Assembly (NCBI GenBank): GCA_963748075.1
Contig: CAVVHQ010000028.1
Span: 62,001-126,000, forward strand
Reading direction: 5' to 3'
Length of the DNA stretch: 64,000 nucleotides
Source of the DNA: VRUE01 sp963748075
GTDB lineage: Bacteria; Actinomycetota; Thermoleophilia; Solirubrobacterales; 70-9
Part shown: positions 1 to 7,476 of the stretch, in pieces
Layout: each line of letters opens with the position of its first letter
Position numbering within the stretch: position 1 is the first letter of the stretch
Translations under genes and position numbers: made by a program
Notes under the pieces: generated by a model
Databases searched by the model: none
What the model was told of the DNA's origin: nothing
The model's input: the letters and a program-made list of their open reading frames with translations, nothing else

Positions 1-2
1 CC

Positions 3-188
3 GGCGAGGTCTTCCCCCGCCGCCAGATCATGGAGGAGCTGTGGCAGACCGAGTTCGACGGCGACGAGCGCGCCTGCGACGTCCACATTTCGAACCTCCG
101 CCAGAAGGTCGAGCGCGATCCCCAGAACCCCGCGCTGATTCTCACCGTGCGCGGCGTCGGCTACAAGTTCGAAGCCGACGGCGCGTAG
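3..188 (+). CDS. C-terminal end of an OmpR/PhoB-type response regulator (5' partial)
   Basis: The frame is open from the left edge and ends at TAG 186-188. The 61 visible residues are the end of a winged-helix DNA-binding domain. They show the recognition-helix stretch ACDVHISNLRQKVE and the wing motif LTVRGVGYKFE, both typical of OmpR/PhoB two-component regulators. The receiver domain with its phospho-accepting Asp would lie upstream, outside the window, so neither the partner kinase nor the signal can be named. Family is confident; identity is unknown. It may regulate the neighbouring transporter, but nothing in the sequence proves that. Confidence 0.9.
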   Translation, partial: GEVFPRRQIMEELWQTEFDGDERACDVHISNLRQKVERDPQNPALILTVRGVGYKFEADGA

Positions 189-209
189 CCGCAGAGCGTC
201 AACGTCACC

Positions 210-262
210 GTACGTTAATAAGTACATGAACGTACCGTCCCGCCAGTCGGCTGGCGTAGACT
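210..262 (+). promoter_or_regulatory. Operator-like inverted repeat and -10 element upstream of the MMPL gene
   Basis: A perfect inverted repeat GTACGTT (210-216) and AACGTAC (229-235) is separated by 12 nt, with a third GTAC half at 222-225. A -10-like TAGACT lies at 257-262, nine nt before the ATG at 272, so the dyad would overlap the -35 position, as expected for a repressor site. No good -35 hexamer is seen. The cognate regulator is unknown; TetR-type regulators bind dyads of this size, and one is encoded near 8 kb. Confidence 0.5.
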
Positions 263-271
263 GGTGCCGGG

Positions 272-3200
272 ATGGGGAACGCTCGTCGGCTGCCGAGGCT
301 GCGCCGACCCCTTGTCGCGGGGGACGGCCGGCGCGGCTCCGGGGGCGGCGGTTGGCGCGGGCCCGCGGCCGTGCTGCTGGCCGTCGTCGTCACCTGCGGC
401 GTCCTGGGTGTGGTCGGCCTCGGGGTCGAGCACCGTCTCCAGCCGACCTCGCTGATCGTCGAGGGCACCGACTCGGCGCGCGGTCAGGCGCTGGCCGAGG
501 CGCACTTCGGCGACTCCTCGAACTTCGCAGTGCTGCTGCGCGGTCCGGCGGCGGCGATCGAACACCAGGGACCCGGCCTTGTGCGGGCGCTGCGCCGCGA
601 CCCCGCGGTCACCGTCGTCTCCCCCTGGGACCGGGGCGTGGTTGCCTCGCTGCGCCCCGGGCCGCGGCGGGCGATCATCCTGCTCGACTACCACCTGCCG
701 CTGGGCGAGGCGATGCGCGACACGGTGCCGGCGCTCGAACGAACCCTGGAGGCGCGCGTGCATCCGCCGCTGGAAGCGGTCCAATCCGGGTACGCGAGCG
801 TATCGCGAGCGCTGCAGAGCGAATCGCTGGCGGCGACCGAGCGGGCCGAGCTGATCGCCGCGCCGCTGCTGCTCATCGTCCTCCTGCTCGTCTTCCGCTC
901 GGTCCTCGCCGCGGCGATACCGCTGGCGCTCGGCGCGCTCACCGTCCTCGCCGGCCGCGGCGTGCTCGTCCTGCTCGACTCGGTGATGACGATTGAAGCG
1001 CTTTCGCTCGTCGTCTGCACGATGATGGGGTTGGCGCTCGGCGTCGACTACTCGCTCTTCACGGTCTCCCGCTTCCGCGAAGAGCTGGCCCGGGGGGCGG
1101 CGCCGGCGACCGCTGCGCGCACCGCCCGCCTCACCGCGGGGCGGACGATCGTGGTTGCCGGCTCGATTCTCTTCGCCTCGATCTTCCTCTCCGCCTTCCT
1201 CCAGCCGGGCACCCTGCTGCTCTCCCTGGCCGCGGCGCTGGTCGTCGTCACCCCGATCAGCGTCGCCCTCGCCGCGCTCGCCCTGCCGGCCCTGCTCGGG
1301 CTGCTCGGGAAGCGGATCGAGCTGGGAAGGATCGGCCGCGGCTCCGGCCGCCCCGGCCCCGGGGATGCCGCCCCCTCGCGCGTCGCCGCGGCAGCCGGCG
1401 CCGCGCTGCGCCGCCCCGCCCTGGCGACGGTGCTGATCGCGGCCCCACTGGTCCTCCTGGCCCTGCCCGCGCTCTCCTTCAACATCGGCGCCCCGGGAAT
1501 CGACGAGCTGCCCGCCTCGAGCCCGGCCCGGCAGAGCGCCGAAGAGATCGGGCGCGCGGTAGGTCCCGGCTGGGAGGCGCCCTTCCAGATCGTAGTTGCC
1601 ACTCGCCGCGGGCCGATCACGACACCCGCGCGGCTGCGCTTGCTCGCCCGCGCGCAGCGGCGAATCGCCGCCCAGCCGGGGGTGCGGGCGGTGATCGGGC
1701 CGGCGCCGATCGAGTCCGCCGTGCGGCCGCTGCGCAGCCTCGGGAAGCGGCTCTCATCGACGGGACGCGACGGGCCGGGGCAGCTCGCCCGCCTCGGTCC
1801 CGCGCTGCGCCGCGCTGCGCAGGCGGTCGAGCAGCTGCGCGGTGGTTTGGCGGGCGCCGCCGCGGGCAGCGGCCTGCTCGCCGAGGGCTCCGCCCGGGCC
1901 GCCGCGGGGGCGGGCCTGCTCGCCGCGGGCCTTGGCCGGGCCGCGGTTGCGGGGGACCAGGCCAGTGCGGCGATCGCCAGCCTGCGGGCCGGGAGCGAAC
2001 GCCTCGTCGCCGGCCAGCGCAGGGTCTCGGTCGGGACGCTCTCCCTGACCCTGGGGCTGCGCTCGCTGGTGCCGCGCATCCGCGGCGGCCAGCTGGCGCG
2101 TGCGCGCAGCCTGGCGCGGCGGCTCGAACGCGCTGTCGCCGCCGAGCCGAGCCTGCGCCCGGCGGCCCGTGAAGCCAGCACGCTGGCGCGGGCGATTGCC
2201 GCCGGCCGCGACGAAGTGCGGCGACTGCGCGAAACCGCCGGCAGGGTGAATGCCGGAGTCAACCGCCTGGTCCCCGGCGGCGAACGACTGCAGGCGGGTG
2301 TGCGCCAGCTCGACGAAGCCGCCTCCGGACTGAGCGCCGGCCTCGACCGCCTCGGGGCCGGCGCGGAGCGCCTAGCCGGTGGCCTCGTCGCCCTGCAGGG
2401 CGGCGCGACGGCGCTGCGGCGAGGCCTCGCGGACGGCTCCCAACGCTCCTACGCTCTGCAGCGCGGACTTGGGCGCGCTGGCGTGCGGATCAGCGTCGCC
2501 GCGGCTCCGCTTCGCCGTGGCGCCCGCGCGCTGCGCCGCGAATCGCCCCACCTCTTCGACTCCGGCTACTTCGTCCTCTCCGCCCTCGACGGCGCGCCGC
2601 CCGTGCCCCGTGCCCTCGCCGGCGAGGCGGTCGCCGTCGATCGTGGCGGCCAGGCGGCGCGCCTGCTGGTCGTCTCCACCGAGCCCTTCAACACGGCCGG
2701 CTCGCGCGCCACCGGACGGCGCCTGCTCGCCTCCGCCGAGCGGCTCGGCCGCGCGGGCCAGATGCGGGCCGGCCTCAGCGGCGGCGCCGCGATCCTCAAC
2801 GACTACGGGGCCGCCACCAGGGGGCGGTTGCCGCTGGTGATCGGCGCGATCGTCCTGATCACCTTCCTGATGCTGCTGGCGATCCTACGGGCACCGCTGC
2901 TGGCGGCGCTTGCGGTCGGGCTCAACCTCCTCTCGGTCGGGGCGGCGGTCGGCGTCGTCAGCCTGATCTCCGACCTGCCCGCCGGCTGGCCGCTCGGCGG
3001 GCATCCGTACATCGACGCGGTTGGCGCGGCGGGGATCTTCGGCGTTACCTTCGGCCTCTCGATCGACTACGCGGTCTTCCTGATCGCCCGCATGCGCGAG
3101 CGCTACGAGGTCGACGGGGACAATGCCGCCGCGATCTCCCATGGTCTGGAGAAGACGGCTGGGGTGATCACCGGCGCGGCGGCGATCATGGCCGCCGTCT

Positions 3201-3448
3201 TCGTCAGCTTCGCCGCGGCGCCGATCGCCACCGTCAGCCAGCTCGGCGTGGGACTCACCGTTGCGATTCTGCTCGACGCGACCGTGGTGCGAATCGTCCT
3301 GCTGCCGGCGCTGATGCTGCTGCTGGGCGACAGGGTCTGGCACGTGCCGGCCGCGCTGGACCGCCTTCTGCCACGAAGTAGAATCATGGCGGGCACAGGG
3401 ACCGGCGCGGAGACGAAGCGCGCCCGATACGCAGGAGGCAGCGAGTAG
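272..3448 (+). CDS. MMPL/RND-superfamily membrane transporter
   Basis: A 1058-residue polytopic membrane protein of the MMPL type, a proton-driven exporter family that moves lipids or hydrophobic compounds across the cytoplasmic membrane. The architecture is a first TM helix near residue 35, an extracytoplasmic domain, a block of TM helices (about 190-340) with the family motif GLALGVDYSLF, a second TM near 385, a very long second extracytoplasmic domain, and a closing TM block (about 850-1030) with GLSIDYAVFLIARM. The second extracytoplasmic domain (about 410-840) is rich in Ala/Gly/Leu/Arg and carries repeats such as GSGLLAEGSARAAAGAGLLA, giving a long helical, coiled-coil-like stalk seen in some actinobacterial MMPL and YhgE-like proteins. 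ATG 272 follows a -10-like TAGACT by nine nt. The substrate cannot be inferred. Confidence 0.9.
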   Translation: MGNARRLPRLRRPLVAGDGRRGSGGGGWRGPAAVLLAVVVTCGVLGVVGLGVEHRLQPTSLIVEGTDSARGQALAEAHFGDSSNFAVLLRGPAAAIEHQGPGLVRALRRDPAVTVVSPWDRGVVASLRPGPRRAIILLDYHLPLGEAMRDTVPALERTLEARVHPPLEAVQSGYASVSRALQSESLAATERAELIAAPLLLIVLLLVFRSVLAAAIPLALGALTVLAGRGVLVLLDSVMTIEALSLVVCTMMGLALGVDYSLFTVSRFREELARGAAPATAARTARLTAGRTIVVAGSILFASIFLSAFLQPGTLLLSLAAALVVVTPISVALAALALPALLGLLGKRIELGRIGRGSGRPGPGDAAPSRVAAAAGAALRRPALATVLIAAPLVLLALPALSFNIGAPGIDELPASSPARQSAEEIGRAVGPGWEAPFQIVVATRRGPITTPARLRLLARAQRRIAAQPGVRAVIGPAPIESAVRPLRSLGKRLSSTGRDGPGQLARLGPALRRAAQAVEQLRGGLAGAAAGSGLLAEGSARAAAGAGLLAAGLGRAAVAGDQASAAIASLRAGSERLVAGQRRVSVGTLSLTLGLRSLVPRIRGGQLARARSLARRLERAVAAEPSLRPAAREASTLARAIAAGRDEVRRLRETAGRVNAGVNRLVPGGERLQAGVRQLDEAASGLSAGLDRLGAGAERLAGGLVALQGGATALRRGLADGSQRSYALQRGLGRAGVRISVAAAPLRRGARALRRESPHLFDSGYFVLSALDGAPPVPRALAGEAVAVDRGGQAARLLVVSTEPFNTAGSRATGRRLLASAERLGRAGQMRAGLSGGAAILNDYGAATRGRLPLVIGAIVLITFLMLLAILRAPLLAALAVGLNLLSVGAAVGVVSLISDLPAGWPLGGHPYIDAVGAAGIFGVTFGLSIDYAVFLIARMRERYEVDGDNAAAISHGLEKTAGVITGAAAIMAAVFVSFAAAPIATVSQLGVGLTVAILLDATVVRIVLLPALMLLLGDRVWHVPAALDRLLPRSRIMAGTGTGAETKRARYAGGSE

Positions 3449-3453
3449 GGACG

Positions 3454-3975
3454 ATGGACGCAGTGAGAGCGAAGGGCCGGGCGAAGGACCGGCCCGCCAT
3501 AGGGGCGTTAGCGGCCACGCTATTGATGGCGCTCGCGGCGCTGCCGGCGCCGGCGGGCGCCGGCGGGGCGCCGCAGCGCGGTGAGTACGTCGCGAAGCTG
3601 GAGGGCATCTGCAAGCCCGGGGCCCTGGCGACACAGCGGGCGATGAAGGGCGCCCGCGCCGACCTCTCCTCCGAACGGCTGGCGATCGCGGCGCGCAAGT
3701 TCGGCCGCGCCAGTCGCATCTTCGCTGCGACCGTGAGGCGAATCGCCCCCGTGCCGCGCCCGCCCGGCGACGCTCGACAGCTGCGCAAGTGGTTCGCCTA
3801 CCTGAAGCGCCAAGAGGCCTACCTGAAGCGGATCGTCGCCGACCTGCGGGCGCGACGTGCGGTGCCGGCACAGCGGCTCACCGCGCGCTTCATCCACAAC
3901 GGCAACCTCGCCAACAACGCGGTGCTCTCCTTCGGCTTCGAGTACTGCTCGTTCAAGTTCTCGAGGTACGGCTGA
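3454..3975 (+). CDS. Secreted protein of unknown function, 173 aa
   Basis: It starts six nt after the transporter stop, with a purine-rich GGAGG element about 20 nt upstream, so it is probably co-transcribed with it. The N-terminus has a charged stretch and then a hydrophobic segment ending in PAPAGAGG, a likely Sec signal peptide cleaved near residue 35. The mature part is alpha-helical and Arg/Ala-rich, with one Cys near the start (EGICKPG) and one near the end (FEYCSF), which could form a disulfide. No catalytic motif is recognisable. Placement behind the MMPL gene makes an envelope role plausible but unproven. Confidence 0.75.
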   Translation: MDAVRAKGRAKDRPAIGALAATLLMALAALPAPAGAGGAPQRGEYVAKLEGICKPGALATQRAMKGARADLSSERLAIAARKFGRASRIFAATVRRIAPVPRPPGDARQLRKWFAYLKRQEAYLKRIVADLRARRAVPAQRLTARFIHNGNLANNAVLSFGFEYCSFKFSRYG

Positions 3976-3976
3976 G

Positions 3977-4780
3977 GTGCCGGTGAGGCGCCACGCATCC
4001 GCCGTCGGTCTGGCCGCCGCCGCGCTGGCGGCGCTGGCACTGCTCGCCGCGACGCTGGCCGGTCCGGCGCAGGGGGAGCGAAAGCAGCGCGCCAACGTGA
4101 TCGTCTCCCTCGACGGCGGCGTCTCGCCGCTGCGCCTGCCGCGCGGCCGAGCGGCTCCGGTCGCCCTGCGCCTCGACGGCGGCCTTCGCACCGCCGACGG
4201 CACGCTGCTGCCGCGGGTGACCACGGTGCAGATCGCCCTGCCCTCGCAGGGAGTCGTTTCCACCAAGGGCCTGCCGGTCTGCTCGCCGCGGCGGCTGCGC
4301 TATGCGAGGCCCCCGGAGGCCCTCGCCGCCTGCCGGCGGGCGCTTGTCGGTCGCGGCACGCTCGAAGCCAACGTGCTGCTGCCGGGCCAGGGTCCGTTCA
4401 CGATCCACGCCCGCCTGCTGTTCTTCAACGGCCATGCGGGCGGCGGGCGGCGGGCGGTTCTGCTGCATGCCTACACGCCCACGCCGCCGATCGTGGTCGT
4501 CGTGCCTTTCGTCCTGCGCCACCGTCGTGGTGACTTCGGCAGCGCGCTGGTCGGCAGGTTGCCGCCGGCGCTGGGCCCGTGGCCGCGGTTCGCCCACTTC
4601 GAGATGACCCTCGGGCGCCGCTACCGATATCGCGGTCGCCAGCACAGCTTCCTCAGCGCCTCCTGCCCGATCCCACCGCGCTTCACCGCCGGCTTCTTCG
4701 GCCTCGCCCGCTCGACCTACACGCTGGTCGGCGGTCGCCGCCTCGGGGTCGAAATCGTGCGCGGCTGCCGCGGCCTCTGA
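3977..4780 (+). CDS. Secreted beta-rich protein of unknown function, about 267 aa
   Basis: Start taken at GTG 3977, two nt after the previous stop; an in-frame GTG at 3983 is an equal alternative. Residues 8-35 form a hydrophobic signal sequence ending near PAQGE. The mature protein has alternating hydrophobic strands. A module around residue 100 (VCSPRRLRYAR, then LAACRRALVGRG) has the same Cys-spacer-Cys-then-Gly layout as the modules repeated in the two giant secreted proteins at 11.3-17 kb, so a shared fold is plausible. Three adjacent genes (272-4780) look like one transcription unit. Function is not recognisable. Confidence 0.7.
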   Translation: MPVRRHASAVGLAAAALAALALLAATLAGPAQGERKQRANVIVSLDGGVSPLRLPRGRAAPVALRLDGGLRTADGTLLPRVTTVQIALPSQGVVSTKGLPVCSPRRLRYARPPEALAACRRALVGRGTLEANVLLPGQGPFTIHARLLFFNGHAGGGRRAVLLHAYTPTPPIVVVVPFVLRHRRGDFGSALVGRLPPALGPWPRFAHFEMTLGRRYRYRGRQHSFLSASCPIPPRFTAGFFGLARSTYTLVGGRRLGVEIVRGCRGL

Positions 4781-4876
4781 GCGGACTGCTTCGCGGTACG
4801 CAAAAGTCTGGATCTGGACCCGACTCGCCGCTCTACGCAGGCACCCTCCGGCCTTTGCCGCTCCGCTGTGTGGGAT

Positions 4877-4906
4877 CAGACCGGTCTGTTACTGTTCCGA
4901 ATCAGC
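4877..4906 (+). promoter_or_regulatory. TetR-operator-like palindrome and promoter motif (copy A)
   Basis: CAGACCGGTCTG (4877-4888) is a perfect 12-bp palindrome, followed by TTACTGTTCCGAAT. A closely related string recurs at 5464-5484 and 8953-8973. It lies 48 nt before the ATG of the HTH-less TetR-like protein. ACCGGTCT cores are common in operators of TetR-family repressors. Confidence 0.5.
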
Positions 4907-4935
4907 AGGGTTGTGCGGCGGATTCTTGGCCAGCG

Positions 4936-5409
4936 ATGGACGACGGGAACGGCAGTCACAGCGAAGCGGGAGGCGTCGCCGGGCGCGAGCTTGCTGAGCT
5001 GCGCGCCTCGCTCGTCGCAGCCTGCCGTGCGCGCCGGGAGTGGCCCGACAAGGTCGCGGCCGGCATCTACGCGGCGCTCGACTTCGCCACCGCCGATCCC
5101 GACCGCGCGCTCGTTCTGCTGGCCCGCGACGGCAAGGGGAACGCCGAGGCCCGCGCCTATCGCCAGACAGTCGATTGCGTCGATCGCCTCCTCGAGCAGA
5201 TCGTCCCAACGGCGGCGAGCCCGGCCGGGGGCAGCGCCGGCTCGGTGCGGGGGATCGCGATGATCGTCTCCGACCACGTGCGGGCCGAACGGGTCGGCGA
5301 CCTCGGCCAGATCGGCCCGGCGCTGGTCCAGTTCGCCCTCCAGCCCTACTTGGGCTACGCCGAGGCGAAGCGCTGGGCCGATCGTGCGATGGCCAGCAGC
5401 GGTAGATAG
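4936..5409 (+). CDS. TetR-like C-terminal (ligand-binding) domain protein lacking the HTH
   Basis: 157 residues from ATG 4936, which follows the last upstream regulatory motif and avoids the overlap that an earlier start would create. The helical pattern (WPDKVAAGIYAALDF near residue 37, SVRGIAMIVSDHVRAE near 105, and a terminal LVQFALQPYLGYAEA) matches the C-terminal sensor half of TetR regulators, including the tail LAPFLGAEEAF of the regulator encoded at 7.5 kb. The usual N-terminal 50-residue HTH is missing, and no HTH is readable in any frame of the 150 nt upstream. It may act as a stand-alone ligand binder or a dimerisation modulator, or be a truncated relic. Assignment is by pattern only. 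Confidence 0.6.
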   Translation: MDDGNGSHSEAGGVAGRELAELRASLVAACRARREWPDKVAAGIYAALDFATADPDRALVLLARDGKGNAEARAYRQTVDCVDRLLEQIVPTAASPAGGSAGSVRGIAMIVSDHVRAERVGDLGQIGPALVQFALQPYLGYAEAKRWADRAMASSGR

Positions 5410-5450
5410 GCGTACGCTCATCTGCGCACCGCCAAGGGCAATGCGCGCCC

Positions 5451-5484
5451 TTGACTTTGCGGAACGGTCCGTCTATGTTCTAAT
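5451..5484 (+). promoter_or_regulatory. Strong sigma70-type promoter with copy B of the shared motif
   Basis: TTGACT (5451-5456), a 17-nt spacer and TATGTT (5474-5479) form a near-consensus promoter pointing right. The spacer and -10 contain GGAACGGTCCGTCTATGTTC, with GAAC (5462-5465) and GTTC (5477-5480) as inverted halves. No plus-strand gene lies downstream before the convergent uppS, so the likely product is an RNA. Confidence 0.65.
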
Positions 5485-5485
5485 T

Positions 5486-5645
5486 AGTTGGCCGGCACGG
5501 GTGGACGGCGATCGACGTCACCCGGTCCCGGTTTGGCCGGCGCTTCCGCGCCGGGCAGGGTCGTCCCGTGTGTTTCCCTGGCGGCACGACCCATGGGCGC
5601 AGACGCATTCCCTGGAAGCTTCCCACTTCCGGGGGTTTGCGCCTA
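5486..5645 (+). ncRNA. Candidate structured non-coding RNA
   Basis: About 160 nt of non-coding DNA lie between the promoter at 5451-5479 and the end of convergent uppS. Four consecutive hairpins can be drawn. The first is GGGTG-GAC with GTCACCC (5499-5523). The second is CCGGCGC-TTCC-GCGCCGG (5537-5554). The third is GGGTCGT (5558-5564) with ACGACCC (5586-5592). The fourth is GGCGCA (5596-5601) with TGCGCC (5638-5643), enclosing GGAAG/CTTCC (5613-5630). CAGGG (5556-5560) could also pair with CCCTG (5576-5580) as an alternative pairing. The motifs do not match SRP RNA, tmRNA, RNase P RNA or a 6S fold that I can recognise. No U-tract terminator is seen. Confidence 0.5.
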
Positions 5646-5649
5646 CACT

Positions 5650-6366
5650 CTACCCGCCGCCGTCTCGCGGCCCCACAGCCCGTCGCCGTGCCCGCTCCCG
5701 GTACTCCGCCAACGCCGCCTCGAGATCGTTGCGGGAGAAATCCGGCCAGAGCCGCTCGCTGAACAGCAGCTCGGAGTTCGCCACCTGCCAGAGCAGGTAG
5801 TTGGAGAGACGCCGCTCGCCGCCGGTGCGGATCAGCAATTGCGGGTCGGCCATCTCCGGTGCGTACAGGCCGGCCCGGAACTGCTCCTCCCCGCCCCTCT
5901 CGAAGCGCCGCGCCACCCGCACGATCTCCGCGCGGCCGCCATAGTTGAAGGGGACGCAGAAGACCATCCGCTCGCTGCCCTCGGTCAGCCGCTCAGCCCA
6001 CTCCATCTTCCTCACCAGGCCCTGGGGCACCGGCCACCCGCGCTCGCCGATAAAGCGCAGCCGCACCCCTTCGGCGTGCAGCTCCGGCGTGACCTGGTCG
6101 ATGTACTCGGCCAGCAGCTCGATCAGGCCGCGCACCTCGCGCGGCGAGCGGGCCCAGTTCTCGGTGGAGAAGGCGTAAACGATCAGCTCGCTGATCCCCA
6201 GCTCCGCCGCGTCGCGCAGCCGGGCGCGCACGTTTTCGGCCCCGGCGCGGTGCCCCGCCTCGATCGGCAGCCCGCGGCGCTTGGCCCAGCGGCCGTTGCC
6301 GTCGGTGATGATCGCGACGTGGCGCGGGGCGGCGGGGTCGGCGCCCGCTGCCCGGCTCTCAGCCAC
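5650..6366 (-). CDS. uppS: Isoprenyl transferase (undecaprenyl diphosphate synthase family)
   Basis: A cis-prenyltransferase that adds isopentenyl units to an allylic diphosphate to make the long-chain polyprenyl carrier used in cell-wall synthesis. The start is GTG at 6366, giving 238 aa, the usual size. Motifs in order: HVAIITDGNGRWAKRRGLP near residue 15 (catalytic Asp and substrate Gly-Asn), the GHRAG loop, YAFSTENWARS near 70, and IRTGGERRLSNYLLWQ near 190 for diphosphate and Mg binding. The family usually has IRTSGE; here Ser is Gly. The start overlaps the end of the upstream DUF2600 gene by 8 nt, so the two are translationally coupled. Product chain length cannot be read from the sequence. 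Confidence 0.93.
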   Translation of the reverse strand: MAESRAAGADPAAPRHVAIITDGNGRWAKRRGLPIEAGHRAGAENVRARLRDAAELGISELIVYAFSTENWARSPREVRGLIELLAEYIDQVTPELHAEGVRLRFIGERGWPVPQGLVRKMEWAERLTEGSERMVFCVPFNYGGRAEIVRVARRFERGGEEQFRAGLYAPEMADPQLLIRTGGERRLSNYLLWQVANSELLFSERLWPDFSRNDLEAALAEYRERARRRAVGPRDGGG

Positions 6367-7447
6367 GGCGCCGGGCCCGCGTCGCGGCAACCGCCAGGCG
6401 CGCCGTCGCCCCCAGGACCTCGAGCATGCCCTTGCGGATCGGCTCAGCGTAGTCGCTGTCGGCGGCCGGGGAGCTGAGGTAGAACGCGGCAACGCCGGCC
6501 AGGATCGCGGCATGGCGGCGCCGGTGGCGCAGCTTCGCGGCAGCTTCGCGGGCGCGACCCGCGAGGAGCGCGAGGCGCTCGACGGCCTCCCCGGGGCCGG
6601 CGTAGTAGGCGATGTAGTTGTGCTCGCCTGCGGCGAGGTCCTCTTCGCGATCTACCACGTCGTCGAGCAGCACGGTGAGGGCGCCCACAGGGGGGAAGTA
6701 GGCGGCGTCGATCGCCTCCGCCTCGGCGGCGCCGGTCCGCCCGTCCGCTGCGGCGGCGATCAGCGCGTGCGCAGCGACCGAGGAGCTGGCGCCGGCGGCG
6801 AGCTCCCACCAGCGGTAGGGGGGAGGCCCCGGCGCCGGCCCGCCCTCCGGGGCCGGCGGCGTCAGCCCTTCCGCCCAGGCCCGCAGCCGCGCCCCGCCGT
6901 CCTCGCCGGCGGCGTGCGTGTGGCTCTGCCCTTCGCCGCAGCGCCGCGCCGTTCGCCGCGCCGCCGGCAGCGCCGCCTCGCGGCCCGGCAGCCCCGCAAC
7001 CTCGCTCCGGCAGGCGCCGACCAGCGCAGCCAGGTAGCCGCCGTCCTCGCGCTGCGGGAACCGCCGGTACCAGCGCGAGTGCTCCCCACCCGGGTCAAGC
7101 GCCTCGGGCAGCGCCGCGTGCAGCGCCAGGCCGGCGGCCAGCGGGTCCTCCAGCGGCCGCTCGCCGAGCGCGTCGAGGTAGTCGATTGCGGTCTGCAGTG
7201 CCGTCATCGCCCGCAGCGCGCCCGCCCGCCCTGTCCGCGGGGCCAGCAGGGCGAAGACCCCCGTAGCCTCGGCGTTCGCGCCCTTGCGGCGCAGCGCCGC
7301 CAGCGCCGCCTCGCGCAGCGCCGGGTCGGGGATCGCCGCCGCCGGCGCCGCCCAGCGGCGCTGCTCGGACCGCACGCGGGGCACGATGAAGCGGCGGTGG
7401 GCGAGCAGGGCCCAGCCCAGCGTCGCCGCCTCGTCCGCCAGCGCCAT
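6359..7447 (-). CDS. DUF2600 family protein (tetraprenyl-beta-curcumene synthase-like)
   Basis: 362 aa from ATG 7447. Features of the DUF2600 family, which includes Bacillus YtpB, a large-terpene cyclase, are visible: an N-terminal RRFIVPRVRSEQRRW, IPDPALREAALAAL, the family motif TAIDYLDALGERPLED near residue 85, an Asp-rich LTVLLDDVVDREEDL near residue 262, and a terminal helical segment with the hydrophobic stretch HAAILAGVAAFYLSS. Such enzymes cyclise long linear prenyl diphosphates without the usual DDxxD motif. Overlap with uppS supports a role with polyprenyl or terpenoid substrates. Substrate and product are unknown; a structural rather than catalytic role cannot be excluded. Confidence 0.8.
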   Translation of the reverse strand: MALADEAATLGWALLAHRRFIVPRVRSEQRRWAAPAAAIPDPALREAALAALRRKGANAEATGVFALLAPRTGRAGALRAMTALQTAIDYLDALGERPLEDPLAAGLALHAALPEALDPGGEHSRWYRRFPQREDGGYLAALVGACRSEVAGLPGREAALPAARRTARRCGEGQSHTHAAGEDGGARLRAWAEGLTPPAPEGGPAPGPPPYRWWELAAGASSSVAAHALIAAAADGRTGAAEAEAIDAAYFPPVGALTVLLDDVVDREEDLAAGEHNYIAYYAGPGEAVERLALLAGRAREAAAKLRHRRRHAAILAGVAAFYLSSPAADSDYAEPIRKGMLEVLGATARLAVAATRARRRG

Positions 7448-7476
7448 TGCCGCCGCCCCGCCCTTCCCGCCGGCGC

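Noticed and set aside
5486..5645. SRP RNA, 6S RNA, tmRNA or RNase P RNA as the identity of the candidate RNA
   Set aside because: No GGAA-tetraloop SRP core, no long single bubble helix, no tRNA-like ends and no RNase P conserved boxes were seen.
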